Notes: a model not told the origin generated them from the sequence alone. A DNA stretch of 64,000 nucleotides from Perognathus longimembris pacificus (GCF_023159225.1 NC_063173.1:8098852-8162851), one strand, 5' to 3'; positions 21,298-33,688 are shown, numbered from the stretch's first letter. Made by a program: numbers and translations.

Positions 21298-23714
21298 CTG
21301 CAAAAGAACCACTCAGAAAATACCACCTCACCCCCGCCCCCCAGGAGCAGCCATCAAGCCTCAGAAGCCAAACCTTCACATACAAAAACCCCTAGTGTAT
21401 GATAGCAAAGAACCTTTGTAAAAATGGAATTGCCAAGAGGAGAAAAGGAGTTAGGGCCCAGGAACAATTAAACACCAAACCAAAGGCAACGGCAGAACAG
21501 AAAAGACAAGCATGAGAGAAGGAAAGAGCACCCTCTGGAGCCTTGACGCTATCACCCACGAATCAACTCAAAGTCTCAAAGTCAGCTGCTCAGATCAAAT
21601 GCAGGCCAAGAAAAGTGAGTGCTCCATTAAAGGAAGAAAACCCCAAGCAGGGTTCAATGCCCTAAGACAAGGCAAGGGGAAAATGGCAGCACTTACTCTA
21701 ACGCAGGGAGGAAGTAATGGAAGACAAAGCTCAAGGGTGACTAGTGACTTGGCAGAGGGACAGAAAATAGAGCAGATCGGAAATACGATGTAATAAAGAA
21801 GGTGGGTGGGACAGCTTCCTGGGACTTTTCCACCCTGCTGAGGTCCTATTCAAATATAGAAGAACAAAGACTTAAAAGAGCTTCTGGAAGATTCCAGGAA
21901 AGCTTACTAATCCAGAGCTAGCCTACAGTGGTAGTCTCTGCACTTGCTTCGGGACAAAGTCGCTCCTGGGTTAGAGTAAAGCAAGAATGAATGGAAAAAG
22001 GTGAGTTAGGCCGGCCCTTTCCCTGGGAACTACTCCCTTTAAGAGGAGGAAGGGCAGCAGAGGGTCATAGAGGAAAAGGAGGGAAAGGAACCTGCTCATC
22101 GACTGCCCACTCTAGTAGCCTTGCCTCAGGCCAAAGAGATGAAGTCACTGTTTGCTGAAACCTCCATTCCTGTTAAGTACCATCAGTCTCTTAGTGACTT
22201 CAGTCTAGAGCTTGGGAAATACTAGGCAATGTGCTGGCTTTTCCTCACATTGGCAGAGAAAACAAAGAAGGCCTGAAGAAGAGAGCAATGATGTCCACGG
22301 CCATGGAACCGTGCCCAAGATGATTGTCACTAAACGCATGGGCTGCATGTTCCTGCAGTTTCATTTCCTTTGAATATTAACTGCTGCTTTTGTACACTTA
22401 GTCCCAGGAAACAGCTGAACTCTCAAGGAAGTCATTCTTTCTTTCATTGCCCACTTCATTGTTTTAGCAAGGAGTTCATTTTAGCATATGAGGTAAAAAA
22501 AATACAGCCCGATCATCTGGAAGCAAGAAAGGGGGAACAGGAGGATGGGAGAGAGGAGCAGAGAACAGAGAGGAAGTGTAAAATGGAGCCAAAATTTGGA
22601 CAGAAGGACAGAATAAGGAGTCCTCTATGCCTGCAATAGATGGGCATAAACTTGTGTTATGTTGAAGCAAAGGAGAAAGAAAGAAACCTGGTCATCGATA
22701 GAATTCAGGGACTCTAGTCAATAGCTCAGAACTAAAAAGTGATTTCTCTCATGTGTCATTTTACGTAGCAAGGGAGTAATGGAGAACGTCCTGACAGAAG
22801 ACACTCTGCTCAGTTTGTCGGAATGGTTTCTGTGATTCTCCTTAGTAAATAAACACAAGACCTGAGCCAAACACTACTGACTCTCCATGAACCATCTATA
22901 TTCTCCTGCATCTTCTTCCTTTCTCTTTCTGTCACTCCAACCCGAAAGGATAAGCAACACTTCTAGAGTCGTTTCTCCCTATGCTCCCTGGAAACCAGTT
23001 CCTGGTCCCTTCGACTCCAGCCTCAACTGCCCACGGTGCATATGATTTTGATCTTCCTAAGGATGAAACCAGTCTTTCCCTTACTGAACTCTGCTCAGCA
23101 ATGTATTTCATGTCTACCATGCAACTTCTATTCTCTGGGCACCTGTTTTATCACCCATGACAAACTGGCAGATTTCTCCAGAGAATCTCCATCATCTTTA
23201 TACACACAGTTTCTTGTACAGCACCAGGTACATGACTGGTGAGAATAAATGAATGAAGGTCAACGGATCTAGTGCCAAGAAATAGAGCAGTGGGCAGGTG
23301 ACTGGGTTTTGTTTTATTTGTCTGAATCCATATTGTTTGCCAAACTACAATGGGGGGAGATTATTCAGGTGTTAAATAAAATGTCTTTTAGCTATTCAGA
23401 AAACAAAAGAGGGGAAAAAAAACAAAGCAGGGAGAACTTAAGGGCAATCACTAAAAATCAGAAATGCTCAGTATTCATGGGTTGTCTGGTGCTTGGGGTA
23501 GGAGGGAAATCGATTAAAGGTGGGGAAATTTGTTAACCACAATTCACAGTCAGCCTTGGAAAAATTAAACCAATCTCTGTTCCAAAATGTAGGTACTTCT
23601 TGGGAGCTTTGCTTTTCTCAAGGAATAGTGTAATGACTTGCTTGCCTCTTTTCGATTGGTCAACAATTATTGCAGCAACCATTCTGCTCTAAATTGCTTG
23701 CTCTTGCAACATTT

Positions 23715-23830
23715 ATTAGGTGTGCATCATTCTCCCCATTTTACTTGTGAGAAAACGTTGGCTTGAAGAAGTCAAGTAACGTGCTTGATATCACAAAATT
23801 CATTAGTAAAAGTGAATCTAGCTATGTCTA
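23715..23830 (-). mobile_element. MIR relic
   Basis: CTCCCCATTTTACTTGTGAG through GAAGTCAAGTAACGTGCTTG matches the MIR core in reverse orientation. Diverged. Confidence 0.6.
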
Positions 23831-24981
23831 AGGCCAAAGGCAAATGTGGTAAGAGCTGGACTGGACTGGTTCTCACTTCTAGTATTGTTGCAGCAGTGCT
23901 TTATCACACAAAGCCTGGACACAAGTCCCGGTGCTACTTCCTACCCAGTGACTCTCGCATGTGCATCTCCTCTTTCTCCTTAGTAACACTTCTTTCTGTC
24001 AACTTTCATATCTGCCTTCCTGAAAGTTCCAGTCCCAAATCCATCTCCTTTTTTACTGTTCAACTAGAACAGTCCAAACCTACCTTGAGCCATGTCCTCT
24101 TTCTACCCACTAAGCTTCCCTGAGTCTTCCAGGTGTATAGACTGACGTCTGAACTCTGCAGAAAGGCACATCTCTCCCCGGAACTGCCCCTCCTTCATGT
24201 TCAGCCTTCATATGGAATGAAGTGATGCTTCCACTTCCACTCCCAGAAACTCACCTGACTTCTTGCTTGTTCTACTCGACCTATTTCCCAACCCTTCTCC
24301 TTGCCTACATCATTCCTCTTGTCTTCAAACCCAATGCAAATCTCACCTTGTATACTGTACTGATGGAAGTGCATCTTTTTTGTCTCATTATGACATGTTT
24401 TGTTGGCACTTTGAATTATGAATTTATCCCCTGACTAGAACTGTTTGCTGTAATATGGTCAGATCTTTATAAATAGATGTAATTTTCCTTAGAGAATAGA
24501 TGTCTTTTTATGGCTAGATACTATGTTCTTTGTTTCTTAAAAGTCTTCCCAGAGGGTAATAGATTGTGTCCTAAATATAAAAAGACACTCAACGCACGCC
24601 ACATGATGATGAGATTTTTAAACTGTGAAGCAAGCACAATTCCATACCTTGTGCTTTGGAACTTCCTTCCCCCAAGCGCTTTTCAAACAGGGCCTATAAT
24701 ATTAGAAGTAGCACTTAGACCAAGTTAGTTTACTTGCTGTAAACACATATTAAAAATGTTAGACAATGATACTGTTTGTAGAACCAAAATGTCTGTGAGT
24801 ATTTATTGTGGAATTTGTGGTGGTTGTTGTTTTACCGTGTGTCAATGTCCCTTGGGCCACCCCTACCTTACTCCCACACCGCGTGCCTAGTGCTACGCTG
24901 ACACATAACAAACACATGAAGAAATGGCTCGGGGATGAAGAAGGGAAGCACATTAGAAAATAAACTGTCAAGTCAGTATTA

Positions 24982-25296
24982 CTATTTTCTTTCTTGTGCC
25001 AGTACAGGGGCTTGAACTCAGACCTTGTGCCCTCCCATGGCTTTTTTCCTCAAGGCTGGCATTCTACCACTTGAGCCCTATCTCTACTTCTTCATATCAG
25101 CAGCAGCAGCAGATGGTTCTGGGGCTTTAACTCAGGGCCAAGGGGCTTTATTAGTGAGCTTTATTGTTCAAGGCTAGCGTTTTATCACTGGAGCCACAGC
25201 TCATTTCTGGCTTTTTGGCGGTTAATTCAAGCCATGATCCTTAGATCTCATCCTCCTGGGCTGGTAGGATTACAGGCATGAGCCACCAGTGCCCAG
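24982..25296 (-). mobile_element. B1-Geo-Geo trimeric SINE
   Basis: On the minus strand, a B1-type head (25296 to about 25216, GCTGGGCACTGGTGGCTCAT) is followed by two Geo halves in a row (about 25215-25110 and 25095-24995). The trimer is bounded by one 13-bp duplication, CAAGTCAGTATTA, at 24969-24981 and 25297-25309, so it inserted as a single unit. A short CAG run sits between the two Geo halves. Confidence 0.75.
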
Positions 25297-26588
25297 CAAG
25301 TCAGTATTATTTTTACTTATGCCTACTGTTTTTACTCATGGGCATATGTAGTCCTCCGGGACTACCACAGTTCATGCTATATGTTTGTGAAACTCAAATA
25401 CTCCCATCCAAAGTAGGGGATATTTTGATAGTACTACAAAACTATCTCTACTACAACTTGTTTGAGGAAATCTAAAGCCTAGTAAAATTCAATATTCTTT
25501 TAAGAGCTCCATAGAAATGATTATCTGAGCCAGGTCTCCTAAAAATGAAATCTTCAAATGGATTTGCTACCCATCCTGGGGAAAAATATCAAATGCATTG
25601 TTTTATCAAATTGATTGCCTCATCTCTACTCTGCCTTTGAGTGCAAACTATTAGTACCTTTTACTGATCTGATTATTGGGAGTAAAGGCAAGTAGACAAT
25701 TCTTCTGCTAGAAGAAGATAGACACATACAAACAAGCTTTTTAATGTATAAAAAATGAGCACTGGAGGAAAAAGAGTATTATTTGAATGCTAAAGATGTG
25801 AATTGATTGACTCTCATTTAACAAAGCCAAGAGGGAGATTGGAGGCTTAAGTAAATATCACTGAACACAGGCAAATGAGGCTCTGATTAGCATTTTGACT
25901 CACTACACTGAGTTACAAAATAGTGTTTGTTCTATTCAAAACAAAGCTAGAAGGAGATGCACAATTTTTCCCACTAGGAAATGCCTCGTTTTCATAGGTA
26001 AGTGACCAGAGGAAACCCAGCCAAGTTGAAGTTCCAGGGCTTAACCTCTCTTAACTCACGTTAGAAATAATCTTTGAATTGTTTTTGACTACTAGACATT
26101 ACAAACCTCTAGAGCAGTCCAGCTTCCTCCTAGCTGAATGCCTTCTCATTTTGCATCTTGAATGCTTCTCAAATTCTCCTCTGTCTTTCTATAAGCACCA
26201 GAGTATCTAGAGATCCTTCAGAAGAGATTCTTAGTAAAGCAAAATAGCAAAATCTGGATGCTAGAAACCCTGTCCGTATTTTATGGTTTAATTTTTGTTG
26301 TCCTTTTTCTTCTTTATCTACTTTCTCCCCTAAGTTCCAAACCATTTTGTTCAGCCATTCACTTCCTCATTGGTGTCCTTATCCCTGCTCTCACTCACCG
26401 TAGTTTTTATTTAGCAATCTTTTATCCCGTCATCTGTTCCCATTCACTTACCCAGCCTCACTCTGCTCCACTCTGTCTTTCCACAGAACATCTGTGGGCT
26501 CTATCCAAATGCTAGGCATCGCGAAGTAAACAAAAGAAAACACAGAAGTAAATTCAGCCCTGAACCTCATAGACCTGGGGAAAAAGAC

Positions 26589-26589
<1 letters not shown>

Positions 26590-26630
<41 letters not shown>
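26590..26630. repeat. CA microsatellite
   Basis: About 20 uninterrupted CA units, not obviously attached to a SINE. Confidence 0.95.
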
Positions 26631-26633
<3 letters not shown>

Positions 26634-26898
26634 ACCCACACGCGCACATTTCAGAATCTTTCCTCAAATTCCTTACACCAATTATTAGACATTTCTGCTC
26701 TATGAACACCACAACTTCCTTCTAATCTCATCTTTACGGCTCGGTGGTTTCCTCCTTTCTCCCCTTCTTCAAATGGGCTCTCACCATTTCTTATTTAAAC
26801 TTCTGTTCTTAAGTCCTAATTGAACTGTCTACCGCATTCTACATGCAACCACCAGAAGGGTCACTCTAAAAGGTAAACCAATCAAAAATTCATTTGGT

Positions 26899-27083
26899 AG
26901 CCAGGCACAGGTGGTTCACATCTGTAATATTAGCTACTCAGGAGGCTGAGATCTGAGAATCACAATTCAAAGCCAGCCCAGGCAGAAAAGTCTCAGTGAC
27001 ACTCATCTCCAATAAACCACTCAAAAAACTAGAAACGGAGCTGTGGCTCCAAGTGGTAGATCACTAGCCTTGAGCAACAACAA
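26899..27083 (+). mobile_element. B1-Geo composite SINE
   Basis: Head AGCCAGGCACAGGTGGTTCA, linker CATCTCCAATAAACCACTC, Geo start GGAGCTGTGGCTCCAAGTGG; the 3' part of Geo is missing. Confidence 0.82.
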
Positions 27084-27734
27084 CCACAAAAACATTCCTT
27101 TGGTGATTCTTTATGACTTAAGAAAAAGTCTAGCCTCTTGGCTGACACTCAAGGTTTGTTTGCATGTGATTCCAGCTTCTCCATATATACGTTGCCCACC
27201 GTGCAGATAGCAGACTGCCCATTCCAGACCACTTCCAGGCCTCCGGCATGCCAAGGCCTCCCAGACCCCCGCCGCTCTGCCTGCACCATCCTCACCCAGC
27301 ATCTAACAGAAATTACCTCCCAAAGCGCTCAAATCATCTTTCCTTTCCACCCTGGATAAAGTCAGTGGTGCTCTCACACCATTTGAAGTCCTATCACCAC
27401 ACCAAACACAGTTCATACCTCTACATAGCCCCTTCTCCAAACAACGGTTACTTGAAGACAGAGACCAGAGAGAAATGAGAAGGTCAGCCCATATCCAGGC
27501 TCCTACGGTCCAAAGAAGTGTCAGAGGCAAGGACATTTAAGGCCCTGCTCCATCTAGAGAGCCTACTCTTCTCCCTGGCACCCACAGCCCCTAAACTTGT
27601 TTCACTGAACACGCAGCCCCAAGTAATAAAGAAAGGGCTTCTTAAAGGCCTACTCCTGAAGTCAGGACAAGTTACACTTTACATGCAGGAAGGGTCCTGA
27701 CCCGAGTAGAAGGAGCTTCTATTGTTGTTGTTTT

Positions 27735-27955
27735 TAAGTAGTAAAGTTTGAACTCAGGCCCTCTTGCTCAACTGGTTTGCTTGTGTGGCTGGCACTCTAC
27801 CCTTTGAGCCATACCTCTCGCCTGGCATTTTGCTAGTTAATTGCAGATGGGAATCTCTTGGACTTTTCTGTGAAGGCTCACTTGAAACTGATATCCTCCA
27901 GATTCTCAGCCTCCTAAGTAGCTAGAATTAGAGGTGTGAGCCAATGGTGCCCAGT
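27735..27955 (-). mobile_element. B1-Geo composite SINE, diverged
   Basis: Plus-strand reading shows the reverse of Geo (CTGGCACTCTACCCTTTGAG) and of a B1 head (GAGGTGTGAGCCAATGGTGC). Confidence 0.75.
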
Positions 27956-28189
27956 TCATGGTTTCTTCTTAACTCCCTCTATCTGAGTCGGCCAGGCCCT
28001 ACGGCTTACTGTGTGTGTTTAACGAATATTGATGTGCTACCAATATGTGGTTTGTGGACCAGTGCCAAACCATGAGCTGTTTATTAGTGATTCACAATGA
28101 GATAAGTACATGTTGAGAACCATTTTTAGCAATTTGCTGAAACGTCTCAGCGTATGACCAGTTCTCCATTGTTATTTCCCATATTTCAT

Positions 28190-28192
<3 letters not shown>

Positions 28193-28222
<30 letters not shown>
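28193..28222. repeat. TG microsatellite
   Basis: About 15 TG units after CATACG. Confidence 0.95.
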
Positions 28223-28225
<3 letters not shown>

Positions 28226-28633
28226 GCTACAATTAACAGGCATGAACCACCAAAGCCCAAAGGATATTATTAGCCTGTGATGATTACAAATATTTTTTTA
28301 AAGAAAGAAAAGTCAGAAACAAAGTAAGATAGGTTCTTCACTGCAGTTTATGGCGCACTGGCTCAGCTGAAAGTCAGTAAATAGGACTAGAACTGGGCTT
28401 AGAGTTTCCTGGATGCTCTAAAGGGAAACTTAACCTCTGCTCATAAGCCTCTCTCTGCTTCCTTTGTTATAGGTTCAAAGAAGAATTCAGAAAGAATACA
28501 AGCAGATGCCCATGCTCCTGACACCGGGCCAAGCATCATGTTTGCATTCTTCATGGGTAGACCTCAACAAAACTGTGCCCACACCACCATGAAGGACCTT
28601 GCCACCAAGCCTATTTACAAAACAAAAACAAAA

Positions 28634-28868
28634 GCCAGGTACCTGTGGCTCACACCTATAATCCTAGCTACTCTGGAGGCTGAGATCTGAGGACTGTGGC
28701 TCAAAGCTAGCCCGGGCAGGAAAGTCTGTGAGACTCTTAGCTCCAAAAACTACTCAAAAAAGCCAGAAGTCGCACTATGACTGAAGTGGTAGAGCACTAG
28801 CCTTGAGCTTAAAGAGGCTTGAGGACGGCCAAGGGCTCAGGCCCTGAGTTCAAGCCCCAGGACCAGCA
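28634..28868 (+). mobile_element. B1-Geo composite SINE
   Basis: Full-length: head GCCAGGTACCTGTGGCTCAC, linker GACTCTTAGCTCCAAAAACT, Geo half ending GTTCAAGCCCCAGGACCAGC, then an A-rich and CA-repeat tail. Confidence 0.9.
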
Positions 28869-30630
28869 AGAAAACAAAATAAAACAAAACACACACACAC
28901 ACACACAAAACCCCTCCTCACTCATACTCCCTAACTCATGGTTCAGAAAATATTGACAGGTATTGAGTCACTCTATTGAAATACACATAGTCTAAAAGTA
29001 CAGGCCCTAAAGTACACTTAACACACCCAGTTCGCAAAGGTTAAAGTGTGAAAACACTGCAGGAACTTGATATCGAGTAAAGTGGTGGTTTCTGCCATGG
29101 AAAAGAGGAAGTGAAATATTGCTCCTTGTATGGTTAGTTCCGAGTGATTACCACTCATACCACACATTATAAGGCTTGCCTTCTTAACCATACCTTATGT
29201 AATAATAAAGATCATCATTATATTGCCACTTGGACATTGTCATTTTCTGCTTCCTAAGAAATGATAAGAGGTTCCTTCACCTTCTTTCAGGTAGCCTCCC
29301 AACATCCTGTAAGGCATCGATGTTCTGATTTACAGAACAGATGTGTGTCTATGGTCACATAGAAATGCAGAAAACAAGCACAGATGCAAGTCGTGGAAGT
29401 TTCATTAGCCTGAAAGTGAGGAAGACTGAGGAAATATCCCGTCTCCTCTCTGTGGGACATGAGGAGATAGAGTCAGACACCTTTGCCCACTCGAGTCCTC
29501 TGAAATGGAATGGCGGCCTGGAAGGAGGAGAGATCTGACTTGGATGAAATGTCACTGAGTTGAATTTGTCTCTGATACCCCTGACCTGTCCCCTTCCCTC
29601 AGCAGGTCTGTGCTCTGGTGCTTTGCAGTTCTTACCATGCCTGATCCTAAGACCTGATCTCAGCTCCCAGGAAGTAGATCTACATGAGTAAGTTCTTTCT
29701 TCTAAAATTCCTAATACTTTGAATCTCTTGTCTTTATAAAAGTAAAGCCTTCATCTTCAGGTAGCTGGTAAATGAGGAAAAGAGTCCCTTCACACCCTTT
29801 CTTCAGCATCCTTAAGTGTGTTCTAAATCCCACCCTTCAAGTTGCTAACATTGTATGCTAGGGACTGTGTTAAGTATTCCACACACACCAACTAATTACT
29901 CCATTAACTCTACTATCGGCCCCATTTAGAGCTATAGAAATAGATGCCCAAATGGTAAAGTGAGAACGGCTGCAAGTGAGATCATAGTACCAATCGGTAG
30001 CTGTAACAGAGGGGTTTACCCAATAGCCAGAATGGCCTCTATAAATAAAACAGGACATCACCAACTGTCCTGGGGAAAACAGTGGACCGCGCCACTCATG
30101 GGAAGCAACTTGGGATGGGTCAATGGTGGGTATCCTAATGAATTCATTATTCCATTTTCTATGGTTTTCCATTTTATTAGTGTGCTCACAGTCCATTTTC
30201 TTGTGCCAGAACTTTAATGATATCTGACTTTGCAAGGCCTAGAGTCACCTCACCCATAAGAAACTATGCTGGAAATGTAGCTGTTTTGGGGGTTGCCTCG
30301 GCCTGGAACTCTGGCGCAGTGGCTCTCCCTCCAGCAAAGCTCTCAACTTTATCCCAGTTGAAGGCTCTGAATTGAATTCGTATCACCCAGAAGCTGAGGA
30401 TAAAATGACACTGTTTCTCCCACTCTCCCCTACGCCAACGGAACAATCCTTAAATATCGAAAAGAAAATAATTACACCTCCAAAGATTTGGGCACTACAG
30501 TTCCATAATTGGATACTTCTTAGGAAGGATTAAAAAATGCACAGTTTAATTGGTCAGATGAAAACATGTAGGACAAACCACCACAACTAAAGTTTCAAGT
30601 ATTGAACACACACTGCATTTTGTTTGTTTG

Positions 30631-30918
30631 GCAGTGCTCGGAGCTTTGCACTTCCTTGCACAGATAGTGCCACCTGAGCCATGCATGCATCCCTTCTTGC
30701 TTTGCCATTTTCCAGATGGAGGGTCCCACAGTTTTGCCCATGTGGGCCTAGACAATGACTCTCCTACTAATGCCCCTTGTATAGCCACCACACTCGGCTT
30801 ATTGGTTGAGATGGGGTCTTACTAACTTCTCTTGACCAAGCTTGCCTTGAACTGCTATCTTCCCAATGTTTACTGTCCTGATAACTGAGATTACACACAT
30901 GCACCATCACACCCACCC
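30631..30918 (-). mobile_element. old ID/B1 SINE relics
   Basis: The reverse of a B1 body is visible in GAGATGGGGTCTTACTAACT and CTGAGATTACACACATGCAC (30800-30918); 30631-30720 is a weaker, ID/Geo-like part. Confidence 0.5.
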
Positions 30919-30959
30919 AACACTTTTAATTTTATTAAGTATGTAACATATGCTATGCA

Positions 30960-31125
30960 TTCTATGTTCATTATTACTAACTCTCACAATGGCCTTCTGG
31001 GTGCATACTGGCATTCCAGCCTAGGGTTAAGAAATAGAAATAGGAGGTTCAATGGTTTGCCTATAGTCATAATGGCTAATAAATGACAGACTCAGGATTT
31101 GAACTCAGCCTTCCTGGTTACCTTG
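30960..31125 (-). mobile_element. MIR relic
   Basis: TATGCTATGCATTCTATG, CTAACTCTCACAATGGCC and TGACAGACTCAGGATTTGAA follow the MIR consensus in reverse. Confidence 0.6.
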
Positions 31126-31459
31126 GCTGCAGCTGCTTCCACCGTACCAATCTGTTACATCATTCATTTCACCTCTATGATAAACTCATTTTGGAATGTC
31201 AATCTAACCTTCTCTGGAGAAATCCTTGCTACAAATTAAAAGCAGTTATTGCAGGTACTGAAAAAATGGCCCCTTAACATTTTAATTCTATTGAAGATTC
31301 AGACTTGTTAGAAGTTCTAAAAGAGTATTGCCTAGACTCTGTCCCCACCAGGGCTCCCATCAGGGCCCAGAATTCTCTCCCATACTGCCCTCTTCCCACA
31401 GTAATAATACCAGTCCAGCATTCCTCCAGCACACCAAAAACTCTCAAGCTCTGTCTTAC

Positions 31460-31595
31460 CTTGCACTTGCTGGTGCTGTGTCTTCTTCTGGCTCTTCTAC
31501 AACACCAGCTACCTCTGGGAGAAGGAAAGCATCTTTGTTGACATTGTTCACCCAGCTTTCCTTTGCCCCAATTGCTCTGTCCTTACTCTGCTCGG
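31460..31595 (-). CDS. SYTL2: SYTL2 coding exon 3 (linker start)
   Basis: Encodes residues 85-129, beginning [20 protein letters not shown] and ending in an acidic [12 protein letters not shown]. The [10 protein letters not shown] segment and acidic tail match the Slp2-a linker immediately after the SHD. The acceptor is TTCTTGTTTCAG and the donor AAG/GTAAGA. The exon is 136 bp, taking one overhanging base from exon 2 and leaving two for exon 4, so the frame continues. Plus-strand open frames over this interval are shadows of it. No enzymatic domain is expected; this is a disordered, acidic tether between the Rab27-binding head and the C2 domains, which lie outside the window. Confidence 0.95.
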
Positions 31596-32240
31596 CTGAA
31601 ACAAGAAATGATAAAAAGGAAGATGATCTCTCTTCTCCACCATGTATACAACTCTCATCAGCTCCTATCACTAAGGTCTCAAATCCAAGCTCTGAACCTT
31701 CTCTGAGTTTCAGGATCAGAAGTCCATTTATGAGATATTCATATTATTTCATTATTCATATTATTCACATTATTATATTAGATCCCTCTCTCCAAAGCTG
31801 TCTTTAAGAGTATAGGTATACTTTTAAATTTGCAGATGATAAAACAAAATTTTGACTCCCTCTAGCTTAACCTGACATAGAGTCAGGAATGATTTTGCAC
31901 AGCCAAAGGATGTGGTGGGCAGGAAGGACATTGACCGGGATAAATGTCAGACCTCATATAAAATCCCTGTGTTCTCTCTTCAGGAAACAACCTCTTTTGC
32001 CATTTTACACAAATACCCTCTTTATTTCTGGACTTCGCTGATAATTACCATCAACTGGATGAGAACTATTAGAAACTGTGATGCTGAGTTCTTTGTACAT
32101 ATTATCCTAGGAGGTAGGAGCTATCCTTTCAGCTTATACATCTGGAAATTGATGATCATAGAGTTTGAGAAAATTGCCTAAGGCCACATAGAAAGCAAAG
32201 GCCAAGAATACTTTTTTTGGTGTTAAGAAGATCAAGCAAT

Positions 32241-32473
32241 TGGTCAGGTGTCAGTGGTTCATGCCTGTAATCCTAACTACTCAGGGGGCTGCGACCTGAG
32301 GATCTCAATATGAAGCAGCTTAGGCAGGAAAGTCTGTGAGATTCTTATCTCCAATTAATCACCAGAAAAAAGCTTGAAGTGAAGTGGTGCTATGCCTCAA
32401 GTGGTAGAGTGCTAGCCTTGAGCAAAAAAGCTCAGGGACAGTGCTCAGGCCCCCAGTTCAAGCCTCAGGACCG
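32241..32473 (+). mobile_element. B1-Geo composite SINE
   Basis: Head TGGTCAGGTGTCAGTGGTTC with CCTGTAATCCTAACTACTCA, linker CTTATCTCCAATTAATCACC, Geo half ending CAGTTCAAGCCTCAGGACC. The tail has become a purine repeat. Confidence 0.88.
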
Positions 32474-32547
32474 CACGCGCACGAAAAAGAAGTAGAAGGA
32501 AGAGGAAGAAGAGAGAAGGAGATGGAGAAGAAGAAAGAGGAGGAAAA

Positions 32548-32624
32548 GGAGGAGGAGGAGGAGGAGGAGGAGGAGGAGGAGGAGGAGGAGGAGGAGGAGG
32601 AGGAGGAGGAGGAGGAGGAGGAGG
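32548..32624. repeat. GGA trinucleotide repeat
   Basis: About 25 GGA units within a longer all-purine tract (about 32486-32628) extending from the SINE tail. In the SYTL2 transcript it reads as a long pyrimidine tract. The glutamate-, proline- and leucine-only open frames across it are artefacts of the repeat. Confidence 0.97.
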
Positions 32625-32829
32625 AAGCAGCAATATTGGAGTTGCAATTTCCAACTACATGTTAGGGTGGTATTCCTGCAGGGGATTATAGGTCCTGTTA
32701 CGTCTAAGTCTAGTTTCCTCAACTGAAAAATGGTAAATAAATTCACATTACTTAGTAGTTCTCTTTGGATTTGGAAAAGCAAGAAGGTTGCTAACGATGC
32801 ATTGTGTACAGTAAGCAATCAGTCTTTAC

Positions 32830-32985
32830 CTATAGGAAGTGTGACATTGAGTCAGGATGGTTTGAAATCCTAACTCTGTCATCTGCCAACAGTCTGATCT
32901 TGGGCAATCAATCCCTTGCTTGCTTGAAAAAGTTTCTAGGGATAATATACTTACCTTACAAGATTGCTGCTACAATTAGAAATAA
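32830..32985 (+). mobile_element. MIR relic
   Basis: TTTGAAATCCTAACTCTGTC, then GATCTTGGGCAATCAATCCC and a run-on resembling the TCTGTAAAATGGGGATAATA part of MIR. Confidence 0.65.
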
Positions 32986-33458
32986 TAGAGGATAGAAAAA
33001 GAAATAATAGAGGATGCAAGGCTATATCTACATAGGGCATTAGACTGACTAACCTACAATTCAAGAGAATCCACCAAGTAAGTAGCCAACTCAAAAAAGT
33101 CTAATAAGCCTTCAAAATATTTCCCAGACAGTCCCTTAAATAACATACTTGGTTGGTTAATAAAGTACCAAATGTCAAAGATCTTTCATAAGAAGGCTGA
33201 TCCCATTTTGTCTAAGTCTTTTTACTTTACTTAGAAAGTTCTAAAGTTCCAGAGTTAACAAACTCGAAGAAGAGGTGATAGATCCCTTTTAAACCCCAAT
33301 AATCGAGGCAATACAGCTAGATATGGTAGAGGGCTTCTCTCCTATTGCCTTGCTCTTATCTGAACCAGGGCAAGAAGATCTTGAGCTAGAAGTCTACACG
33401 TTCTGCAAAGCATACCTGGAAATGATTTCCCGTAGCGGATTTCAGTAGTGAAGCCACA

Positions 33459-33510
33459 CCCTCCCCTCCCCCTCCCCGCCTCTCCCCCCGCCCCCCCCCC
33501 CCCCCCGGCC
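33459..33510 (-). repeat. G-run tract beside exon 2 donor (C-rich on plus)
   Basis: On the coding strand this is a series of G-runs, including one of about 18 G, starting about 26 bases after the exon 2 donor at 33536-33531. Such runs can form G-quadruplexes and, near a 5' splice site, act as splicing enhancers bound by hnRNP H/F; any effect here is inference. Confidence 0.85.
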
Positions 33511-33536
33511 TCCACACACGGAGGACCCCGCCTCAC

Positions 33537-33688
33537 CTGCCCCCGGGAGCCTCCTCCTCCTCATGGATGCTCGGATGACATCTGCACCATGGATTTTATC
33601 CCTGTGCCTTTTTGCCTTGGCTTCATAAAACCACTGGCCACTCATATTCTTCAGCTGCTGGCCATCCTTAATTTTCTCAGGCAAATGT
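33537..33688 (-). CDS. SYTL2: SYTL2 coding exon 2 (SHD second half)
   Basis: Encodes residues 34-84 and completes the Rab27-binding region. It contains the hallmark [19 protein letters not shown], matching the SHD2-type SGxWFY core that packs against Rab27 switch regions in Slp/Slac2 proteins. It is followed by a basic run, RASMRRRR. Slp2 lacks the zinc fingers that separate SHD1 and SHD2 in some relatives, and none are seen here. The acceptor is a strong pyrimidine tract ending TTTTGTAG. The donor is GCAG/GTGAGG and leaves one base that joins exon 3 to give Ala. The 152-bp length fits the phase. The intron side of the donor is unusually G-rich in the transcript (see the repeat at 33459-33510). 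Identification is very secure because the peptide is nearly invariant in SYTL2. Confidence 0.97.

Larger units (their letters stand above)
21298..31459 (-). other. SYTL2: SYTL2 intron 3
   Basis: 10.2 kb. 21300-23680 shows no clear element apart from low-complexity purine-rich patches near 22500-22600. 23715-23830 is a minus MIR relic. 24080-24450, 26680-26880 and 27108-27450 have the C/T-rich look of L2 3' ends. SINEs lie at 24982-25296, 26899-27083, 27735-27955, 28634-28868 and 30631-30918. CA/TG runs lie near 26590 and 28190. No second gene was recognised. Confidence 0.6.
31596..33536 (-). other. SYTL2: SYTL2 intron 2
   Basis: 1.9 kb holding a minus MIR relic (about 32085-32195), a B1-Geo with a GGA repeat (32241-32630), a plus MIR relic (about 32830-32985) and the C-rich tract next to exon 2. 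Nothing else recognised. Confidence 0.7.

Noticed and set aside
24510..24728. Possible small gene in intron 3
   Set aside because: A 72-codon frame with no family similarity, promoter or splice evidence.
31328..31807. 159-codon plus-strand open frame
   Set aside because: It lies antisense over SYTL2 exon 3 and has no recognisable content; a shadow.
32441..32818. Polyglutamate, polyproline and polyleucine open frames
   Set aside because: They are translations of a GGA microsatellite at a SINE tail.
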